Of a stretch of 64,000 nt of DNA, positions 53,367 to 64,000 are shown piece by piece. The stretch's first letter is position 1, and the number at the start of each line of letters is the position of its first letter. The DNA comes from Acerihabitans arboris (GTDB taxonomy: Bacteria > Pseudomonadota > Gammaproteobacteria > Enterobacterales > Enterobacteriaceae). The stretch lies in contig NZ_WUBS01000012.1 of assembly GCF_010131535.1 (NCBI RefSeq), positions 146,974 to 210,973 on the forward strand, read 5' to 3'. The notes below the pieces were generated by a model. That model saw only the letters and a program-made list of their open reading frames with translations. It was not told the DNA's origin and ran no database searches. Made by a program: the position numbers and the translations under genes.

Positions 53367-53930
53367 TTGATCGCGCAGCCACCCAAAGTTTTGTTGTTGT
53401 ACGCCCATCCGGAATCGCAGGATTCGGTTGCCAACCGGATTTTGCTACAGGCGGCATCGTCGCTTGAGCATGTCACGGTACATGATCTTTACGCGTTTTA
53501 TCCGGATTTTTTTATCGATATTCACCACGAACAGCAATTACTGCGCGAACATCAGGTCATTGTGTTCCAGCACCCGCTTTATACTTACAGCTGCCCGGCG
53601 TTATTGAAGGAGTGGCTCGACCGGGTGCTGGCGCGCGGATTCGCCAGCGGTATCGGCGGCGACGCCCTGGCGGGGAAATACTGGCGTTCGGTGATTACCA
53701 CCGGGGAGCCGGAGGGCGCTTACCTTAACCGGGGTTACAACCGCTATGGCATGGCGGACATTTTGCGCCCCTTCGAACTGACCGCCACCATGTGCCGCAT
53801 GCACTGGCTGCGCCCTATGGTGATCTATTGGGCCAGACGGCAGGATCCCGTCGTGCTGGCGCGTCATGCCGGTGAATATGCCCAATGGCTGAACGAGCCG
53901 CTGAACGAGAGAGGGCAACGCATTGGATAG
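53367..53930 (+). CDS. kefG: KefG, ancillary quinone oxidoreductase of the KefB channel
   Basis: KefG is a flavodoxin-fold subunit needed for full KefB activity. The 187-residue protein starts at TTG 53367 directly after GGAGGGG; no ATG or GTG fits the E. coli alignment. Seen motifs: [49 protein letters not shown] and [12 protein letters not shown]. It overlaps kefB by 8 bases and is divergent from yheS. Confidence 0.94.
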   Translation: MIAQPPKVLLLYAHPESQDSVANRILLQAASSLEHVTVHDLYAFYPDFFIDIHHEQQLLREHQVIVFQHPLYTYSCPALLKEWLDRVLARGFASGIGGDALAGKYWRSVITTGEPEGAYLNRGYNRYGMADILRPFELTATMCRMHWLRPMVIYWARRQDPVVLARHAGEYAQWLNEPLNERGQRIG

Positions 53931-55770
53931 CAGTCCGTCGTTTTTGACCGCCGTGGTACTGTTTTTGTTTGCGGCCGTCGTCGCGGTGCCGATTGCCCAA
54001 CGCCTGGGGATCGGCGCGGTGATCGGCTACCTGGCGGCGGGTATCGCCATCGGACCCTGGGGACTGGGTTTTATCCGTGATGTGGATGAAATCCTGCACT
54101 TTTCCGAGCTGGGGGTGGTGTTCCTGATGTTTATCATCGGCCTGGAGCTGAACCCGTCGAAATTATGGGAGCTCAGGCGATCGATCTTCGGCGTCGGCGC
54201 CGCCCAGCTCCTCTTTACCGCGTTGCTGCTGGGCGGCGCGCTGTACCTGACCCATGCCTCATGGCAATCGGCGCTGATCGGCGGCATAGGCCTTGCCATG
54301 TCGTCCACCGCCATTGCGCTGCAGTTAATGCGCGATAAGGGCATGAACCGTAACGAAGGCGGCCAGCTCGGCTTCTCCGTGCTGCTGTTCCAGGACATGG
54401 CGGTGATCCCGGCGTTATCCCTGATTCCCATTTTGGCCGGCGGCGGCGAGCCGAGCGACTGGATGAAAATCGGTTTAAAGGTGGCGGCGTTTTTTGTCAT
54501 GCTGGTGGGCGGGCGTTACCTGCTGCGGCCGCTGTTCCGTTATATCGCCATGGCCAACGTGCGCGAAGTGTTTACCGCCGCGTCATTATTACTGGTGCTG
54601 GGCGCGGCGCTGTTTATGGATTTGCTCGGTTTATCCATGGCGCTGGGCACCTTTATCGCCGGCGTGCTGCTGGCTGAGAGCGAATACCGCCACGAACTGG
54701 AAATTGCCATCGAACCGTTCAAGGGGCTGCTGCTCGGGCTGTTTTTTATCTCGGTGGGCATGGCGCTCAATCTCGGCATCCTGTACGTGCATCTGCTCAC
54801 CGTACTGGCCGGACTGGCGGTCCTGGTGCTGGTCAAGGGCACGGTGCTGTACATCCTGGCGCGGGTGTCCGGCCTGCGCCGCTCGGTGCGGCTGCAGTTC
54901 TCCGGCGTGCTTAGCCAGGGTGGTGAATTCGCCTTTGTGCTGTTCTCCGCCGCCGGGGCGCAGAAAATCCTGACGGCCGATCAGCTGGCGCTGCTGCTGG
55001 TGACCGTAACGCTGTCGATGATTACCACGCCGTTATTAATGCAGCTCATCGATCTCATCCTGGTCCGACGTTACAATGCCCAGGAAGATAATGATGAAAA
55101 ACCCTTTGTGGACGATGACGAACCGCAGGTGATCATTGTCGGCTTCGGCCGTTTCGGCCAGGTCATCGGCCGGCTGCTGATGGCCAACAAAATGCGTATT
55201 ACGGTACTTGAGCGCGATATCAGTGCGGTAAGCCTGATGCGCAGCTATGGTTATAAGGTGTATTACGGCGATGCCACCGAGCTGGAGCTGCTGCGCGCGG
55301 CCGGGGCGGAGAAGGCGAAGGCGATCGTGGTTGCCGCCAATACGCCGGAGGACAATATGACCATCGTGCATCTTTGCCAGCAGCATTTTCCGCACCTGAA
55401 GATCCTGGCGCGGGCCCGGGGCCGCGTCGAGGCCCACGAGCTGCTGTTGGCCGGGGTGACGCAGTTTTCGCGGGAAACCTTTTCCAGCGCACTTGACCTC
55501 GGTCGCAAGGCCTTGCTGGAACTGGGCATGCATCCTCATCAGGCCTATCGCGCGCAGCAGCATTTCCGCCGGCTTGATACCCGTATGCTACGAGAGCTGA
55601 TGCCGCAGCTGCAGGGGGATGTATCGCAAATTTCCCGCGTCAAGGAAGCGCGGCGCGAGCTGGAGGATATCTTCCAGCGCGAGATGCAGCATGAGCGTCG
55701 GCAGTTGAACGGCTGGGAAGATGGCGATCACGACCCGCAAGGAGATAAGCCTCATGACGGCAAAGCGTAA
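53923..55770 (+). CDS. kefB: Glutathione-gated potassium efflux antiporter KefB
   Basis: KefB exchanges K+ for H+ when glutathione adducts are present, protecting against electrophiles. The 615-residue protein has about 12 hydrophobic helices of the CPA2 family ([21 protein letters not shown]) and a cytoplasmic RCK/TrkA-N domain ([18 protein letters not shown] near 405), followed by an Arg/Glu-rich tail. It starts at TTG 53923 inside the kefG end, so its translation is probably coupled to kefG. Confidence 0.96.
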   Translation: MDSSPSFLTAVVLFLFAAVVAVPIAQRLGIGAVIGYLAAGIAIGPWGLGFIRDVDEILHFSELGVVFLMFIIGLELNPSKLWELRRSIFGVGAAQLLFTALLLGGALYLTHASWQSALIGGIGLAMSSTAIALQLMRDKGMNRNEGGQLGFSVLLFQDMAVIPALSLIPILAGGGEPSDWMKIGLKVAAFFVMLVGGRYLLRPLFRYIAMANVREVFTAASLLLVLGAALFMDLLGLSMALGTFIAGVLLAESEYRHELEIAIEPFKGLLLGLFFISVGMALNLGILYVHLLTVLAGLAVLVLVKGTVLYILARVSGLRRSVRLQFSGVLSQGGEFAFVLFSAAGAQKILTADQLALLLVTVTLSMITTPLLMQLIDLILVRRYNAQEDNDEKPFVDDDEPQVIIVGFGRFGQVIGRLLMANKMRITVLERDISAVSLMRSYGYKVYYGDATELELLRAAGAEKAKAIVVAANTPEDNMTIVHLCQQHFPHLKILARARGRVEAHELLLAGVTQFSRETFSSALDLGRKALLELGMHPHQAYRAQQHFRRLDTRMLRELMPQLQGDVSQISRVKEARRELEDIFQREMQHERRQLNGWEDGDHDPQGDKPHDGKA

Positions 55771-55957
55771 ACGTTTTATTGCCGGCGCGGTTTGCCCCGA
55801 GTGCCAGGCAAAGGATACCCTGGCGGTTTGGCAGGACCAGGGGGTCGATAATGTCATCTGTGTAAAGTGCGGTTTCACTCAGCGCCAAACCGACCAGGTG
55901 GCTGCGGATAAAACGCCGGCGAAGGACCAAATCATCGGTATTTTTCATCCGGAGTAG
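55754..55957 (+). CDS. yheV: YheV zinc-ribbon protein
   Basis: This 67-residue protein has two CxxC pairs (CPEC near residue 14 and CVKC near 36), a likely zinc ribbon, and the conserved end [11 protein letters not shown] 55754 aligns with E. coli YheV and lies in the last 17 bases of kefB, giving overlap and coupling. The function is unknown. Confidence 0.92.
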   Translation: MTAKRKRFIAGAVCPECQAKDTLAVWQDQGVDNVICVKCGFTQRQTDQVAADKTPAKDQIIGIFHPE

Positions 55958-56051
55958 CGTTATTGCCTCTATTTTTTTAAGCTGAAGGATACATGCGCGT
56001 AAATTTTCGTTAGAATCTGCGCCAATTTAGTTTCCAACGGTAGGAGATATC

Positions 56052-56633
56052 ATGAAAGTAGCAAAAGACCTGGTGGTCAGCCTGGCTTACCAGGTACGGA
56101 CAGAAGATGGCGTGTTGGTCGATGAGTCTCCGGTGAGCGCGCCGTTGGACTATCTGCATGGACATGGTTCATTAATCTCGGGTCTGGAAAATGCCCTGGA
56201 CGGCCACGATGAGGGCGATAGTTTTGACGTCCATATCGTCGCCGACGATGCCTACGGTCATTATGACGACAACCTGGTGCAACGCGTCCCGAAAGAGGTG
56301 TTCATGGGCGTCGAGGAACTTGAGGTCGGGATGCGTTTCCTGGCCGAGACCGATCAGGGACCGGTGCCGGTTGAAATTACCGAAGTCGACGGCGACCATG
56401 TGGTGGTGGACGGCAATCATATGCTGGCCGGCCAGGACCTGAACTTCCATGTCGAAGTGCTGGCCATCCGTGAAGCCACGGCTGAAGAGCTTGCCCACGG
56501 CCACGTTCACGGTGAGCACGATCATGACCATGAAGGCCATGACCACGGCGATGAGTGCTGCGGCGGCCACGGCCATGACCATGAGCACAAAGGCGGTGGT
56601 TGCGGCGGCAATGGCGGCTGCGGTTGCCACTAG
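56052..56633 (+). CDS. slyD: FKBP-type peptidyl-prolyl isomerase SlyD
   Basis: SlyD is a cytoplasmic prolyl isomerase, chaperone and metallochaperone for nickel delivery to hydrogenase. The 193-residue protein has an FKBP domain (residues 1-70 and 120-146), an inserted-flap chaperone domain (about 71-119) and a C-terminal metal tail rich in His, Cys and Gly (about 148-193; HDHDHEGHDHGDECCGGH, CGGNGGCGCH). The ribosome-binding site TAGGAG is strong. Confidence 0.96.
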   Translation: MKVAKDLVVSLAYQVRTEDGVLVDESPVSAPLDYLHGHGSLISGLENALDGHDEGDSFDVHIVADDAYGHYDDNLVQRVPKEVFMGVEELEVGMRFLAETDQGPVPVEITEVDGDHVVVDGNHMLAGQDLNFHVEVLAIREATAEELAHGHVHGEHDHDHEGHDHGDECCGGHGHDHEHKGGGCGGNGGCGCH

Positions 56634-56732
56634 ATGGTGCCTGCGGGCGGCATGATGGGCAAGATCATCAATACGCCGTAAATACATTCGGTTGCTGCAG
56701 GGATACTGCCCGGACGCGCGAATATGGAATAT

Positions 56733-56790
56733 GGCTCACATCATTGTGAGCCACCTTGCTGCGCTGTTGCAATACGCTCCCGGCGTATTG
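56733..56790. other. Two perfect short palindromes between slyD and slyX
   Basis: GGCTCACA-TCAT-TGTGAGCC (56733-56752) and CAATACGC-TCCCG-GCGTATTG (56770-56790) are perfect 8-base stems in the gap between convergent slyD and slyX. No T run follows either of them. They may act as a two-stem transcription barrier or protect mRNA 3' ends; the first could equally be a dyad operator. Confidence 0.5.
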
Positions 56791-56875
56791 GTCTCTGGCG
56801 AATCACGCCTTATTTTTCTTGCCCGCCATGCCCGCAGCCAGCTTCTTAGCGGGTTTCGGGTTTTCCCGCTCCGTT

Positions 56876-57094
56876 TCAGTAATGCGGCGGCGGCGTCTCT
56901 TCCGACTGCGACGCAATGATAGACGTCTGCTGCGTGCGAAGTTTCTCCGACAATAACCGCAGCTGCTCCTGCAGCCTGCCGATATCCCGCTGATGCGCGA
57001 CCACGGTTTGGTTTAGTTCGTCTATCGTGACCTCCTGGAACGCAAGACGGCCCTCCAGCAAATCAAGTCGTTGTTCCAACTGGGATAACTCCAT
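56876..57094 (-). CDS. slyX: SlyX small coiled-coil protein
   Basis: This 72-residue protein consists mainly of a heptad-repeat coiled coil ([20 protein letters not shown], and so on) and ends in the family motif PPHY. Its function is unknown. It is convergent with slyD and divergent from fkpA, as in E. coli. Confidence 0.93.
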   Translation of the reverse strand: MELSQLEQRLDLLEGRLAFQEVTIDELNQTVVAHQRDIGRLQEQLRLLSEKLRTQQTSIIASQSEETPPPHY

Positions 57095-57279
57095 AGCGTT
57101 CTCCTCTCAATACCGATAATCTTGGAATAGGGACGATCGCGTCGGACCGATCTCATACCCGGATTAAGCTGCGACAACAACCCGGCGCCTATTCTACCGG
57201 TAAATCACGATAAATGCCCGCCGAAACCCGATTATCCCCCGGCATTAGCGAACCAGGCGTCAATGAAATCGGCAAAAAA

Positions 57280-57307
57280 GAAACTTCTTGACGTAAAAAA
57301 AGTCTTA
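57280..57307 (+). promoter_or_regulatory. Sigma-E (RpoE) promoter of fkpA
   Basis: GAAACTT (57280-57286), a 15-base spacer and GTCTTA (57302-57307) follow the sigma-E consensus GGAACTT-N15-GTCTAA closely. E. coli fkpA is an established sigma-E target, and a nearly identical spacer is remembered for it. It lies 115 bases before the fkpA ATG; the rest of the 57095-57422 gap holds no gene. Confidence 0.75.
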
Positions 57308-57422
57308 GAAAGACTCAATTCGTCGGTATAGAGATTGTGTTGGGTTTACGCTCACGGCTATAGTATCGGCTTAACTTAGTTATCGACCTTGGGACAAGAT
57401 AGCCCAGGCTATGGAGATATGG

Positions 57423-58292
57423 ATGAAATCACTGTTTAAAGTCACGCTGTTGGCCACGACCATGGCGTTTGCCCTCAATGCCGCCCAGGTAATGGCCGCG
57501 GATAGCACCGCCTCTGCGGATGCCCCTGCCACGGCTGGCGCCACAGCGACTGCTCCGGCTACTGCTCCGGCCAACGCGACTTCCGACAAATTCAAAAGCA
57601 GCGAAGAACAGGCCGCTTACGCCTTAGGCGCCTCACTGGGTCGTTACATGGACAACTCATTGAAGGAGCAGGAAAAACTGGGTATCAAACTGGATAAAGA
57701 TCAGCTGATCGCCGGCGTCCAGGACGCTTTCGGCAACAAAAGCAAGCTGACCGACGAAGAGATCGAGGCCACTCTCCAGAGCTTCGAAGCGCGCGTTAAA
57801 GGCGCGGCACAGGCCAAAATGGAGCAGGAAGCCAAAGACAACGCCGAAAAAGGCGATAAATTCCGTGCCGACTACGCCAAGCAAAAAGGCGTGAAGAAAA
57901 CGGCGGGCGGCGTCCTGTACAAAGTTGAAAAACCAGGTACCGGCAAAGCGCCGACCAACAGCGACACGGTGGTGGTCAACTATAAGGGAACGCTGGCCGA
58001 CGGTACTGAATTCGATAACTCCTACAAACGTGGCGAGCCGCTGTCATTCCGTCTGGACGGCGTAATCCCAGGCTGGACCGAAGGCCTGAAAGAGATCCGC
58101 AAAGGCGGCAAGATCCAATTGGTCATCCCGCCGGAACAGGCTTATGGCAAAACCGGCGTCCCGGGCATCCCCGCCAACTCCACGCTGATTTTCGACGTGG
58201 AACTGCTGGATATCAAACCGGCGGCCAAACCGGCTGAAGGCGCTAAACCGGCTGCCGAAGCACCGGCTGGCGCGGCTGAAACCAACAAATAA
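57423..58292 (+). CDS. fkpA: Periplasmic FKBP-type peptidyl-prolyl isomerase FkpA
   Basis: FkpA is a homodimeric periplasmic chaperone and prolyl isomerase induced by envelope stress. From ATG 57423 (MKSLFKVTLL) it has 289 residues with a signal peptide (cleavage near AQVMAA/DS). An Ala/Thr/Pro-rich segment follows, then the helical dimerisation domain (about 55-140) and the FKBP domain with VVVNYKGTLADGTEFDNSY and GVPGIPANSTLIFDVELL. The C-terminal Ala/Lys/Pro tail is longer than in E. coli. Confidence 0.96.
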   Translation: MKSLFKVTLLATTMAFALNAAQVMAADSTASADAPATAGATATAPATAPANATSDKFKSSEEQAAYALGASLGRYMDNSLKEQEKLGIKLDKDQLIAGVQDAFGNKSKLTDEEIEATLQSFEARVKGAAQAKMEQEAKDNAEKGDKFRADYAKQKGVKKTAGGVLYKVEKPGTGKAPTNSDTVVVNYKGTLADGTEFDNSYKRGEPLSFRLDGVIPGWTEGLKEIRKGGKIQLVIPPEQAYGKTGVPGIPANSTLIFDVELLDIKPAAKPAEGAKPAAEAPAGAAETNK

Positions 58293-58333
58293 CCGCACTG
58301 TCGGCGCCTAAAACGCGTCGTCATCCGTTATCA

Positions 58334-58369
58334 GGCGGTGGCTGTAAAACGGCCACCGCCTTTTTTTTT
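58334..58369 (+). terminator. Rho-independent terminator of fkpA
   Basis: The 9-base stem GGCGGTGGC (58334-58342) / GCCACCGCC (58352-58360) is followed by nine T residues (58361-58369). It stands 41 bases after the fkpA stop. Confidence 0.92.
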
Positions 58370-58572
58370 GCCGTGCCGGCGGCTATTCCCGGCCTGGTTT
58401 GCCGGCGAAAGTGCGTTATATCGTTGCCATGGCCCAATAAGTTGTAAAAATCTGTCCAAACACAAGGACAGCGTTTTAAATCATTTGCTAGACTAGCGAC
58501 CGGTAAATACAATTTACAGCCGAGTTTGCCCAAGGACCCGGGGTGGCTCGCACTAACGGGTGGTGTCTGCAT

Positions 58573-59295
58573 ATGTCTACTTCTCTTCCGACCCCAGAAT
58601 TCAACGAACTGGATGTTTTGGACGAACGGCCATTCAGCCCGGTTGATCATGAAATACTGGCATCCTATGAAGCCGTGGTGGACGGGCTGGCGATGCTAAT
58701 CGGCGAACACTGCGAAATCGTATTGCATTCCCTGGAAGATTTGAAAAGCTCCGCCGTGCGTATTGCCAACGGTGAGCACACCGGGCGTAAAATCGGCTCG
58801 CCTATATCCGACCTGGCCCTGCGCATGCTGCACGATATGGCGGGCGAGGACAGTAGCGTCTCCAAAGCCTATTTTACCCGCGCCAAAAACGGCGTGCTGA
58901 TGAAATCGGTCACCATCGCCATTCGCAACCGCGAACAGCGGGTCATCGGTCTGCTGTGCATCAATATGAACCTTGACGTGCCTTTCTCCCAGATCATGCA
59001 AACCTTTATTCCGCCGGAAACGCAGGAGAACGCCACGTCGGTCAACTTCGCGTCTTCGGTGGACGACCTGGTGGCGCAAACCCTCGAATTTACCATCGAG
59101 GAGGTCAATGCCGATCGCGGCGTGTCCAACAACGCCAAGAACCGCCAGATTGTGCTTAACCTGTATGAAAAAGGCATTTTTGATATCAAGGACGCCATCA
59201 ATCAGGTAGCGGATCGCCTGAATATCTCCAAGCATACGGTCTATCTGTATATTCGCCAGTTCAAAAGCGGCGATTTCCTGGGCCTGGACCGGTGA
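58573..59295 (+). CDS. yheO: YheO family PAS/HTH regulator
   Basis: This 240-residue protein has an N-terminal PAS-like YheO domain (about 35-150; [27 protein letters not shown]) and a C-terminal helix-turn-helix (about 200-240; [23 protein letters not shown]). Its targets are unknown; its constant place before tusDCB suggests a link to sulfur transfer. ATG 58573 (MSTSLPT) aligns better with E. coli than 58543. Its stop overlaps the tusD start (GTGA). Confidence 0.92.
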   Translation: MSTSLPTPEFNELDVLDERPFSPVDHEILASYEAVVDGLAMLIGEHCEIVLHSLEDLKSSAVRIANGEHTGRKIGSPISDLALRMLHDMAGEDSSVSKAYFTRAKNGVLMKSVTIAIRNREQRVIGLLCINMNLDVPFSQIMQTFIPPETQENATSVNFASSVDDLVAQTLEFTIEEVNADRGVSNNAKNRQIVLNLYEKGIFDIKDAINQVADRLNISKHTVYLYIRQFKSGDFLGLDR

Positions 59296-59654
59296 GCCTG
59301 CGTTATTGCCTGATGGTCAGCGGACCGGCCTATGGCACGCAGCAGGCCAGCAGCGCCCTGCAGTTTGCCCAGGCCTTGCTGGCCGCCGGCCACCGGATTA
59401 TCAGCGTTTTTTTTTATCAGGACGGCGTCTATAACGCCAATCGTCTTACGTCGCCGGCCGGCGACGAGGTGGATATCGTGCGCGCCTGGCGGCAACTCGG
59501 CGCGGATCACCAGGTCCCGCTGGACGTCTGTGTCTCGGCGGCGTTGCGCCGGGGCGTGACCGACGCCGGCAACCTGCAGCCGGGTTTTACCCTGAGCGGC
59601 CTGGGCGCGTTGGCGCAAGCCGCGCTTGAGTGCGATCGGTTCATTCAGTTCTAG
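59292..59654 (+). CDS. tusD: Sulfurtransferase subunit TusD
   Basis: TusD accepts sulfur from TusA and passes it to TusE for 2-thiouridine formation in tRNA. The 120-residue DsrE-fold protein carries the conserved active-site Cys in [13 protein letters not shown] (near residue 78) and [20 protein letters not shown] near 10. It starts at GTG 59292, overlapping yheO. It is about 8 residues shorter than E. coli TusD, missing a loop after the Cys region. Confidence 0.94.
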   Translation: MSLRYCLMVSGPAYGTQQASSALQFAQALLAAGHRIISVFFYQDGVYNANRLTSPAGDEVDIVRAWRQLGADHQVPLDVCVSAALRRGVTDAGNLQPGFTLSGLGALAQAALECDRFIQF

Positions 59655-59663
59655 GGCGCCTTG

Positions 59664-60023
59664 ATGAAACGCATTGCCTTTGTATTTACCCAGGGTCCAC
59701 ACGGCGGCGCGGCCGGACGGGAAGGGCTGGACGCGCTGCTGGCCGCCTCGGCGCTCACCGACGAGATCGGCGTGTTTTTTATTGCCGACGGTGTCCTGCT
59801 GCTATTGCCGCAACAGCAACCGGCGCACATCCTGGCGCGGGACTTCATCCCCACCTTCGGCGTGTTGCCGATTTACGAAATCGTGCATTATTATCTCTGC
59901 GCGGAGTCCCTGGCCGCGCGCGGCCTGGCCGGCGCCGGCGGCTGGGTGCTCGACGCCGAGGTCCTGCCGGCCGCGCGCTGGCGCGAGCGTTTGTCCACGT
60001 TCGACACCATACTGACGTTCTGA
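59664..60023 (+). CDS. tusC: TusC subunit of the TusBCD complex
   Basis: TusC is the structural subunit of the TusBCD heterohexamer. The 119-residue protein ([27 protein letters not shown]) equals the E. coli length. No active-site Cys is present, as expected. It lies 9 bases after tusD. Confidence 0.94.
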   Translation: MKRIAFVFTQGPHGGAAGREGLDALLAASALTDEIGVFFIADGVLLLLPQQQPAHILARDFIPTFGVLPIYEIVHYYLCAESLAARGLAGAGGWVLDAEVLPAARWRERLSTFDTILTF

Positions 60024-60037
60024 GCCGGGAAGCCACC

Positions 60038-60325
60038 ATGCTGTATACCCTTAGCCGTTCCCCGTACGCCCGCGACCTGCCGGCGCTGCTGCTTACCGCC
60101 CGGCCGGGTGACGATCTGCTGCTGATGCAGGACGGGGTTATCGCCGGACTGGCGGGGACCTCCGCGCTGGAAAAGCTGCTCGGCTCGCCGCTCGGGCTGT
60201 ATGCCCTTGACGCCGACATCGCCGCCCGCGGCCTGCTTGCTCATTTTTCGGACAAAATCACCCTTATCAGCTATACTGGGTTTGTCTCTTTGACGGTAAA
60301 ACACCCGCAACAAATGGCGTGGTAA
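60038..60325 (+). CDS. tusB: TusB subunit of the TusBCD complex
   Basis: TusB completes the TusBCD sulfur-relay complex. The 95-residue protein (MLYTLSRSPYARDLPALL... ending in MAW) has the E. coli length. Its stop is 10 bases before an ERIC-type element. Confidence 0.93.
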   Translation: MLYTLSRSPYARDLPALLLTARPGDDLLLMQDGVIAGLAGTSALEKLLGSPLGLYALDADIAARGLLAHFSDKITLISYTGFVSLTVKHPQQMAW

Positions 60326-60334
60326 GCAGGGTTG

Positions 60335-61523
<1,189 letters not shown>

Positions 61524-61541
61524 TCACCAGGCTGTAGTCAT

Positions 61542-61586
61542 GCTAACCAGGCGGGCGCGCAAAATGGCTTGCCCGCCTGGGTTAGC
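61542..61586 (+). other. Strong hairpin between rpsG and fusA
   Basis: GCTAACCAGGCGGGC (61542-61556) pairs with GCCCGCCTGGGTTAGC (61571-61586) over 15 base pairs with one bulge and a 14-base loop. No T run follows, so it is more likely an RNase processing or mRNA-stability element in the str transcript than a terminator. Confidence 0.6.
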
Positions 61587-61619
61587 TCGAATAGAACGCC
61601 CCAGTAATCGAGGATACAA

Positions 61620-63728
61620 ATGGCTCGTATAACACCTATTGCACGTTATCGTAATATCGGTATCAGTGCACACATCGACGCCGGTAAAACCACCACGACC
61701 GAACGTATTTTGTTCTACACCGGTGTTAACCATAAAATCGGTGAAGTTCACAACGGCGCGGCCACCATGGACTGGATGGAACAGGAACAAGAGCGCGGGA
61801 TTACCATTACTTCCGCTGCGACCACCTGTTTCTGGTCCGGCATGGCCAAACAGTTTGATGCCCACCGCATCAACATCATCGACACCCCGGGACACGTTGA
61901 CTTCACCATCGAAGTAGAACGTTCCATGCGTGTGCTTGATGGCGCGGTCATGGTTTACTGTGCGGTAGGCGGTGTGCAACCACAGTCTGAAACCGTATGG
62001 CGCCAGGCGAATAAATATAAAGTTCCGCGCATTGCGTTCGTTAATAAAATGGACCGCATGGGCGCCAACTACCTGCGCGTTGTTGAACAGCTGAAAACTC
62101 GTCTGGCCGCTAACCCGGTTCCGATCCAGCTGGCCATCGGTTCGGAAGAAAAATTCACCGGTGTTGTCGACCTGGTGAAGATGAAAGCGATCAACTGGAG
62201 CGAAGCTGACCAGGGCGTGACCTTCAATTATGAAGAGATCCCGGCCGAGCTGCAGGAACTGGCGCACAAGTGGCATCAGCACATGGTTGAATCCGCAGCG
62301 GAAGCGAACGAAGAGCTGATGGACAAATACCTTGGCGGCGAAGAGCTGACCGAGGAAGAAATCAAGCAAGGTCTGCGTCAACGTGTACTGAACAACGAAA
62401 TCATCCTGGTAACCTGTGGTTCTGCATTCAAGAACAAAGGCGTACAGGCGATGCTGGATGCGGTTATTGAATACCTGCCGGCACCGACCGACGTTCAGGC
62501 TATCAACGGCGTGCTGGAAGACGGCGAGACCCATGCCGAACGTCATTCAAGCGATGACGAGCCTTTCTCGGCGCTGGCATTCAAAATCGCCACCGACCCG
62601 TTCGTGGGCAACCTGACCTTCTTCCGCGTTTATTCCGGTGTGGTAAACTCCGGTGATACCGTGCTGAACTCCGTTAAAGACAAACGCGAGCGTTTCGGCC
62701 GTATCGTTCAGATGCATGCCAACAAACGTGAAGAAATCAAGGAAGTGCGCGCCGGCGATATCGCCGCGGCAATCGGCTTGAAAGATGTGACCACCGGCGA
62801 TACGCTGTGCGATCAGAGCAAACCGATTATCCTGGAACGCATGGAGTTCCCGGAACCGGTTATCTCCGTGGCGGTAGAACCGAAAACCAAAGCCGACCAG
62901 GAAAAAATGGGTCTGGCTCTGGGCCGTCTGGCGCAGGAAGATCCGTCTTTCCGCGTCTGGACCGATGAAGAGTCTGGTCAGACTATCATTGCCGGTATGG
63001 GCGAGCTTCACCTTGAAATCCTCGTTGACCGTATGCGTCGCGAATTCAACGTTGAAGCTAACGTCGGTAAACCACAGGTAGCTTACCGCGAAACTATCCG
63101 TAACACCGTTGAACAAGAAGGCAAGTTTGTTCGTCAGTCCGGTGGACGCGGTCAGTTCGGTCACATCTGGTTGCGTATTGAACCGATGGAACCCGGTGGT
63201 AAAGGCTACGAATTCCTTAATGAAATCGTCGGCGGCGTGGTTCCCAAGGAATACGTGCCAGCGGTGGATAAAGGCATCCAGGAACAGCTGAAAAGCGGCG
63301 TTCTGGCCGGCTATCCGATTGTGGACGTCCGTGTTGCGGCCTTCGATGGTTCATACCACGAAGTCGACTCCTCGGAAATGGCGTTTAAAATTGCCGGTTC
63401 CATGGCGTTTAAAGAAGGCTTCATGAAAGCGAAACCAGTTCTGCTGGAACCTATCATGAAAGTCGAAGTTGAAACGCCTGAAGACTACATGGGTGACGTC
63501 ATCGGTGACTTAAACCGTCGTCGCGGCATGATCGACGGCATGGAAGACACCGCGACCGGCAAAACCGTTCGTGCGCAGGTTCCCTTGTCTGAAATGTTTG
63601 GATATGCTACAGATCTGCGTTCACAGACTCAGGGCCGTGCTTCTTACTCCATGGAGTTCCTGAAGTACAATGAAGCACCGAATAACGTTGCTCAGGCCAT
63701 TATCGAAGCCCGTAAAGCTAATAAATAA
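61620..63728 (+). CDS. fusA: Elongation factor G
   Basis: EF-G drives ribosomal translocation with GTP. The 702-residue protein has P-loop AHIDAGKTT (16-24), switch [10 protein letters not shown] near 88 and NKMD near 142. Domain IV and part of V read [15 protein letters not shown] and [16 protein letters not shown], whereas E. coli has GKHAKQSGGRGQYGH and a shorter-diverged SYHDVDSSELAFK version (from memory). Domain V ([18 protein letters not shown]) resembles Yersinia. The gene is intact. Confidence 0.97.
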   Translation: MARITPIARYRNIGISAHIDAGKTTTTERILFYTGVNHKIGEVHNGAATMDWMEQEQERGITITSAATTCFWSGMAKQFDAHRINIIDTPGHVDFTIEVERSMRVLDGAVMVYCAVGGVQPQSETVWRQANKYKVPRIAFVNKMDRMGANYLRVVEQLKTRLAANPVPIQLAIGSEEKFTGVVDLVKMKAINWSEADQGVTFNYEEIPAELQELAHKWHQHMVESAAEANEELMDKYLGGEELTEEEIKQGLRQRVLNNEIILVTCGSAFKNKGVQAMLDAVIEYLPAPTDVQAINGVLEDGETHAERHSSDDEPFSALAFKIATDPFVGNLTFFRVYSGVVNSGDTVLNSVKDKRERFGRIVQMHANKREEIKEVRAGDIAAAIGLKDVTTGDTLCDQSKPIILERMEFPEPVISVAVEPKTKADQEKMGLALGRLAQEDPSFRVWTDEESGQTIIAGMGELHLEILVDRMRREFNVEANVGKPQVAYRETIRNTVEQEGKFVRQSGGRGQFGHIWLRIEPMEPGGKGYEFLNEIVGGVVPKEYVPAVDKGIQEQLKSGVLAGYPIVDVRVAAFDGSYHEVDSSEMAFKIAGSMAFKEGFMKAKPVLLEPIMKVEVETPEDYMGDVIGDLNRRRGMIDGMEDTATGKTVRAQVPLSEMFGYATDLRSQTQGRASYSMEFLKYNEAPNNVAQAIIEARKANK

Positions 63729-63748
63729 GCTTTAGGGTCTACAATTAA

Positions 63749-64000
<252 letters not shown>

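Noticed and set aside
56733..56752. CRP or LacI-type operator
   Set aside because: The half-sites are in the inverse order to TGTGA-N6-TCACA, and the site lies between converging 3' ends where no promoter is expected.
61524..62546. 340-codon open frame on the minus strand
   Set aside because: It is antisense to fusA and is explained by the strong codon bias of that gene.

Overview
This window is about 64 kb of chromosome from a GC-rich member of the Enterobacterales. Most proteins read as close relatives of their E. coli counterparts (OmpR and CRP are nearly identical to the E. coli sequences as I remember them). Gene order follows the E. coli feo - ompB - pckA - hsl - mrcA - aroKB - dam - trpS - ppiA - argD - crp - kef - slyD - fkpA - tus - str block. 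The malonate decarboxylase genes, an ERIC-type repeat beside the str operon and several lineage-specific gaps fit a plant- or insect-associated enterobacterium (Pectobacteriaceae/Bruguierivoracaceae, for example near Sodalis). That placement is a guess.

Layout. 0.2-3.9 kb: the end of a malonate decarboxylase cluster (mdcF broken by a frameshift, mdcG, mdcH) with a convergent LysR regulator. 4.0-5.7 kb: a GH13_18 sugar phosphorylase. 6.0-8.7 kb: feoAB ferrous iron uptake, without feoC. 9.0-14.5 kb: tex, greB and the ompR-envZ two-component system. 14.7-21.1 kb: pckA, hslO, hslR, igaA and nudE. 21.3-27.5 kb: mrcA (PBP1a) divergent from the hofMN(OP)Q type IV pilus/DNA-uptake operon, in which hofO and hofP appear fused. 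27.8-34.1 kb: aroK-aroB-damX-dam-rpe-gph-trpS. 34.4-38.1 kb: accessory genes (codA, a MocR-type regulator, a DUF1127 protein, a LysE exporter) where E. coli carries nir/cysG. 38.2-41.2 kb: tsgA, ppiA and the yhfG-fic antitoxin-toxin pair. 41.3-43.7 kb: an inserted DUF427 gene plus an Atm1-type ABC exporter. 43.9-50.6 kb: pabA, argD, yhfK, crp, yhfA, prkB and yheU. 50.7-56.6 kb: a second LysE exporter in the place of yheT, then yheS, kefG-kefB-yheV and slyD. 56.9-60.3 kb: slyX, fkpA, yheO and tusDCB. 60.3-64.0 kb: an ERIC element, the str promoter, rpsL, rpsG, fusA and the start of tufA.

Regulatory sites readable in the sequence: a tandem ArgR operator before argD, a CpxR box before ppiA, a sigma-E promoter before fkpA, a consensus sigma-70 promoter before rpsL, and four copies of an ATACAGAT-type motif between the MocR regulator and the DUF1127 gene.

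I found no mobile element with a transposase, no CRISPR array, no prophage, no tRNA/rRNA gene and no clear undescribed multi-gene system. The most notable items are the frameshifted mdcF, the HofO-HofP fusion, the putative MocR operator array, the DUF427/Atm1 insertion, a short dispersed repeat found at three convergent gene junctions, and the ERIC element abutting the str promoter.
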